A program made the translations under genes and the position numbers. From contig JADYZL010000073.1 in assembly GCA_020853155.1 (NCBI GenBank), positions 1-15,965 of the forward strand: a stretch of DNA of 15,965 nt, in the 5' to 3' direction. A model generated the notes under the pieces. The model was given only the letters and a program-made list of their open reading frames with translations. It searched no databases and had not been told where the DNA came from. The DNA comes from Bryobacterales bacterium. GTDB taxonomy: Bacteria; Acidobacteriota; Terriglobia; Bryobacterales; Bryobacteraceae. This document shows, in pieces, positions 14,109 to 15,965 of the stretch; positions within the stretch are counted from its first letter, which is position 1; the number at the start of each line of letters is the position of its first letter.

Positions 14109-15668
14109 ATGTCTACCGGGTTTTCGAGGCGGTACTTCTTTTTCGGATCATTGCTGGCCGGAGCGGTCCCGATGGGGGGGTACGGCAGCGTCACCTCATT
14201 GCGAGCGCTTGGTTACAAGCCGTTTTATGACAAGCTCAATGTCGCCGTGATCGGCTGCGGCGGGCGCGGCGCGGCTCTTCTCGGTGAAGCCGCGGCGACC
14301 GAGAACATCGTCGCGCTCTGCGACGTGGACGAGAAGCGCGCGGCGCAAGAACTGAAAGCCTACGCCAAGCTGCCGTTCTATCACGATTTCCGGGAGCTCC
14401 TCGACAAGCAGGAGAAGAACATTGATGCCTGCACCGTGGCGACCACGGACTTCATGCACGCCACCATTGCGCTCGCCTGCATACAGCGCGGCAAGCACGT
14501 CTATGTCGAGAAGCCGCTCACCCGTACCCCTTGGGAAGCGCGGCTGCTTATGGAGGCCGCCGCCAAGTACAAGGTGGCCACACAGATGGGCAACCAGGGC
14601 TTCTCGCACGAAGGCCACCGCGTGGCGGCGGAGATTTTGTGGTCCGGCGAAATCGGCGACGTCCGCGAGGTCCACATCGCCACTACACCCGGAACGCACC
14701 CGACGGGTTTGCGGCAATTGCCGCCGGAGGAATCCGTCCCGCCGACGCTCGATTGGCAGGCATGGCTGGGCGCGATGCCGATGCGGCCGTACAGTTCCTG
14801 GTATGTGCCTTACAACTGGCGCGGCTTCTATGACTTCGGCACCGGGCAGATTGGCAATTGGGCGACCCACGCCGCCGGCCCCGCGCACCATGCGTTGCAA
14901 CTCGGAGCGCCGGATTCGCTCGAACGGCTAAGTGTCGAGGGGGAAAGTTCGATCACGTTCCCCAACCGGGCCACCGTACGCTTGCGCTTCCCGGCGCGCG
15001 GCGGGATGCCTCCGGTGGATGTTTACTACCACGATTCCGCCCGGCCCACTGACCCGGATGCGTTCCATGTGCCGGGCGCGGAGAATGAACCCATTCTCCC
15101 CCCACCCGACAACCTCTTGGAGAAGGGAAGGCCCACGGGGCGCTGGCTGGAGAGGATCGCCAAGGCGGCCGCCAGCGGCGAACGCCTGGAGGCGCCACCA
15201 CCGCGACAGTGGCCAGCGGCGCGGCCCGGCGCTCCCCGGATGGGAGCGGGTGGGCCGGGCGTGACCGTGTTTGGCGGAGATCGCCTGCCCCCGCAGCCGG
15301 GCGTCCTTACCGGCAACGGCTCTGTGTTCATCGGCAGCAAGGGCGTCATGGCCACCACCGAGCGTGGCGAAGGCGTCTGGTTGCTGCCCTCGGCGCGCTG
15401 GAAGGAGTACAAGCTTCCTCCGCAACTGCTCACGCGCTCGCCGGGGCACATGGAGGATTTTATCCGGGCCGCGAAGGGCGGAGACCCGAGTTGCTCGGAC
15501 TTCAAGATCACGTCTCCCTATGCCGAATGGCTCGCCCTCACCGCCATCACCATGCGCGTCGGCGGGAAGCTCGAGTGGGACGCCAAGAATCTGCAATTCA
15601 CAAACAGCGCGGAAGCGAACAAGTACGTGAAGCCGCACTTCCGGGAGGGCTGGGAACTGAAACTCTAG
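14109..15668 (+). CDS. Gfo/Idh/MocA family oxidoreductase with twin-arginine signal
   Basis: A 519-residue NAD(P)-dependent oxidoreductase. The N-terminus has a twin-arginine motif (SRRYFFFGSLLAGAV, residues 6-20), so export through Tat with cofactor bound is expected. The Rossmann domain starts at LNVAVIGCGGRGAALLGEAA (43-62), with an acidic residue (CDVDEKRA) after the second strand. The family EKP motif is at 134-136 (VYVEKPLT). The C-terminal sheet domain includes a Trp-rich stretch (WYVPYNWRGFYDF, 231-243) and the candidate catalytic histidines WATHAAGPAHHAL. Residues about 338-400 are a Pro/Gly/Arg-rich segment that looks like an insertion. Family members oxidise sugars, amino-sugars or inositols. 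With the upstream isomerase it forms a two-gene operon (11 bp between stop and start), suggesting consecutive steps on one sugar or sugar acid. The substrate is not readable from sequence. Confidence 0.93.
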   Translation: MSTGFSRRYFFFGSLLAGAVPMGGYGSVTSLRALGYKPFYDKLNVAVIGCGGRGAALLGEAAATENIVALCDVDEKRAAQELKAYAKLPFYHDFRELLDKQEKNIDACTVATTDFMHATIALACIQRGKHVYVEKPLTRTPWEARLLMEAAAKYKVATQMGNQGFSHEGHRVAAEILWSGEIGDVREVHIATTPGTHPTGLRQLPPEESVPPTLDWQAWLGAMPMRPYSSWYVPYNWRGFYDFGTGQIGNWATHAAGPAHHALQLGAPDSLERLSVEGESSITFPNRATVRLRFPARGGMPPVDVYYHDSARPTDPDAFHVPGAENEPILPPPDNLLEKGRPTGRWLERIAKAAASGERLEAPPPRQWPAARPGAPRMGAGGPGVTVFGGDRLPPQPGVLTGNGSVFIGSKGVMATTERGEGVWLLPSARWKEYKLPPQLLTRSPGHMEDFIRAAKGGDPSCSDFKITSPYAEWLALTAITMRVGGKLEWDAKNLQFTNSAEANKYVKPHFREGWELKL

Positions 15669-15681
15669 CGGAAGCTCCGCT
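15667..15681 (+). terminator. Small stem-loop at the oxidoreductase stop
   Basis: AGCGGA (15667-15672) pairs perfectly with TCCGCT (15676-15681) around a 3-nt loop, overlapping the TAG stop. It is short and lacks a T-run, so it is a weak terminator candidate. Confidence 0.3.
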
Positions 15682-15683
15682 GA

Positions 15684-15799
15684 TTGACACAGGCTCTTCG
15701 TGAGAAGCGGAACGGCCGGATTCGCGCTACACTAACAGTTGGCGATTTCGCACACGTGCGGAATTACAGCGATTTCACTGCGGAGAGGGGGTGATTCAC
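15684..15799 (+). promoter_or_regulatory. rpsU upstream region with strong Shine-Dalgarno
   Basis: A perfect TTGACA occurs at 15684-15689, but no -10 lies 16-18 bp after it. A TACACT at 15728-15733 is a fair -10 without a matching -35, so the promoter is not settled. AGGGGGTGAT at 15786-15795 matches the extended anti-16S complement at 9 of 10 bases and sits 4 nt before TTG 15800, which decides the rpsU start. Confidence 0.45.
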
Positions 15800-15965
15800 T
15801 TGGCAGTAGTCTACATTTCCGACGGCGAAAGCCTGGAAAGCGCATTGCGCCGCTTTAAGCGGAAGGTGCAGCAGGAAGACATCATCAAGGAGATCAAGAA
15901 GCACTCCTTCTACCTGAAGCCCGGCGAAAAGAAGCGGGTGAAGCAGGCGCTCGCTCGCAAGCGCA
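15800..15965 (+). CDS. rpsU: Ribosomal protein S21, 3' end missing
   Basis: The first 55 codons of small-subunit ribosomal protein S21, open to the right edge. After the initiator it reads AVVYISDGESLESALRRFKR, then KVQQEDIIKEIKKHSFYLKP and GEKKRVKQALARKR, which matches the S21 family along its length (ALRRFKRKV core and the basic C-terminal ARKR). S21 sits on the 30S platform near the anti-Shine-Dalgarno helix and assists initiation. The family is usually about 60-70 residues, so only a few codons are missing. The start is TTG at 15800, supported by a very good ribosome site; an in-frame GTG at 15791 would lie inside that site and is less likely. Confidence 0.95.
   Translation, partial: MAVVYISDGESLESALRRFKRKVQQEDIIKEIKKHSFYLKPGEKKRVKQALARKR

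Noticed and set aside
14928..15638. Minus-strand frames opposite the oxidoreductase (also 14196-14900)
   Set aside because: Shadow frames of a well-supported Gfo/Idh/MocA gene.
1..15965. CRISPR arrays, tRNA/rRNA genes, insertion sequences, prophage or toxin-antitoxin genes
   Set aside because: No regularly spaced repeats, cloverleaf-like segments, transposase motifs or terminal inverted repeats were seen by eye on either strand.

Overview
The window looks like chromosomal DNA from an acidobacterium, most likely of the Solibacter/Bryobacter type. The reasons are high GC content, a very large TonB-dependent receptor with an N-terminal carboxypeptidase-regulatory-like domain, a small exported protein of a type I associate with acidobacteria, a twin-arginine Gfo/Idh/MocA oxidoreductase next to an exported sugar isomerase, and frequent TTG/GTG starts. 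This taxonomic call is an inference from gene content; no rRNA is present. I saw no mobile element, CRISPR array, tRNA or rRNA gene. No stretch over 300 bp lacks a gene.

Layout. 1-992 (+): the 3' part of an exported-type hypothetical protein with beta-propeller-like strand/Trp repeats, cut by the left edge. 1029-4445 (+): an Oar-like TonB-dependent receptor, ending in a strong GC hairpin (4481-4516). 4586-5590 (+): a radical SAM protein with a SPASM-like cysteine-rich C-terminus, probably read from an extended -10 promoter placed so close to the ATG that the mRNA may be leaderless. 5620-5961 (-): a convergent AhpD-like carboxymuconolactone decarboxylase family protein. 6080-8660 (-): a two-component cluster read in the order membrane sensor kinase, NarL-type response regulator, stand-alone receiver protein. 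8862-10322 (+): an HtrA/DegP-type periplasmic serine protease with two PDZ domains, divergent from the kinase across a 201-bp shared region. 10535-10972 and 11077-11925 (+): a small exported protein behind a structured leader, and an exported DUF3300 protein. 11934-13001 (-): YvcK/CofD-like gluconeogenesis factor. 13189-14097 and 14109-15668 (+): a tight pair made of a hydroxypyruvate-isomerase-like TIM-barrel protein and a Gfo/Idh/MocA oxidoreductase, both with twin-arginine signals. 15800-15965 (+): the start of rpsU (ribosomal protein S21), cut by the right edge.

How the genes may work together. The kinase, regulator and divergent HtrA protease suggest an envelope-sensing module, with the two small exported proteins downstream as further envelope components; this is inferred from position. 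The isomerase/oxidoreductase pair suggests periplasmic or membrane-side processing of a sugar or sugar acid, which fits a polymer-degrading lifestyle with large TonB receptors. The most interesting points are the orphan radical SAM/SPASM protein with its near-leaderless promoter, the divergent kinase/HtrA arrangement with an orphan receiver, the alternative stem-loops upstream of the small exported gene, and the twin-arginine metabolic pair. Much of the rest is ordinary core or lineage-typical content.
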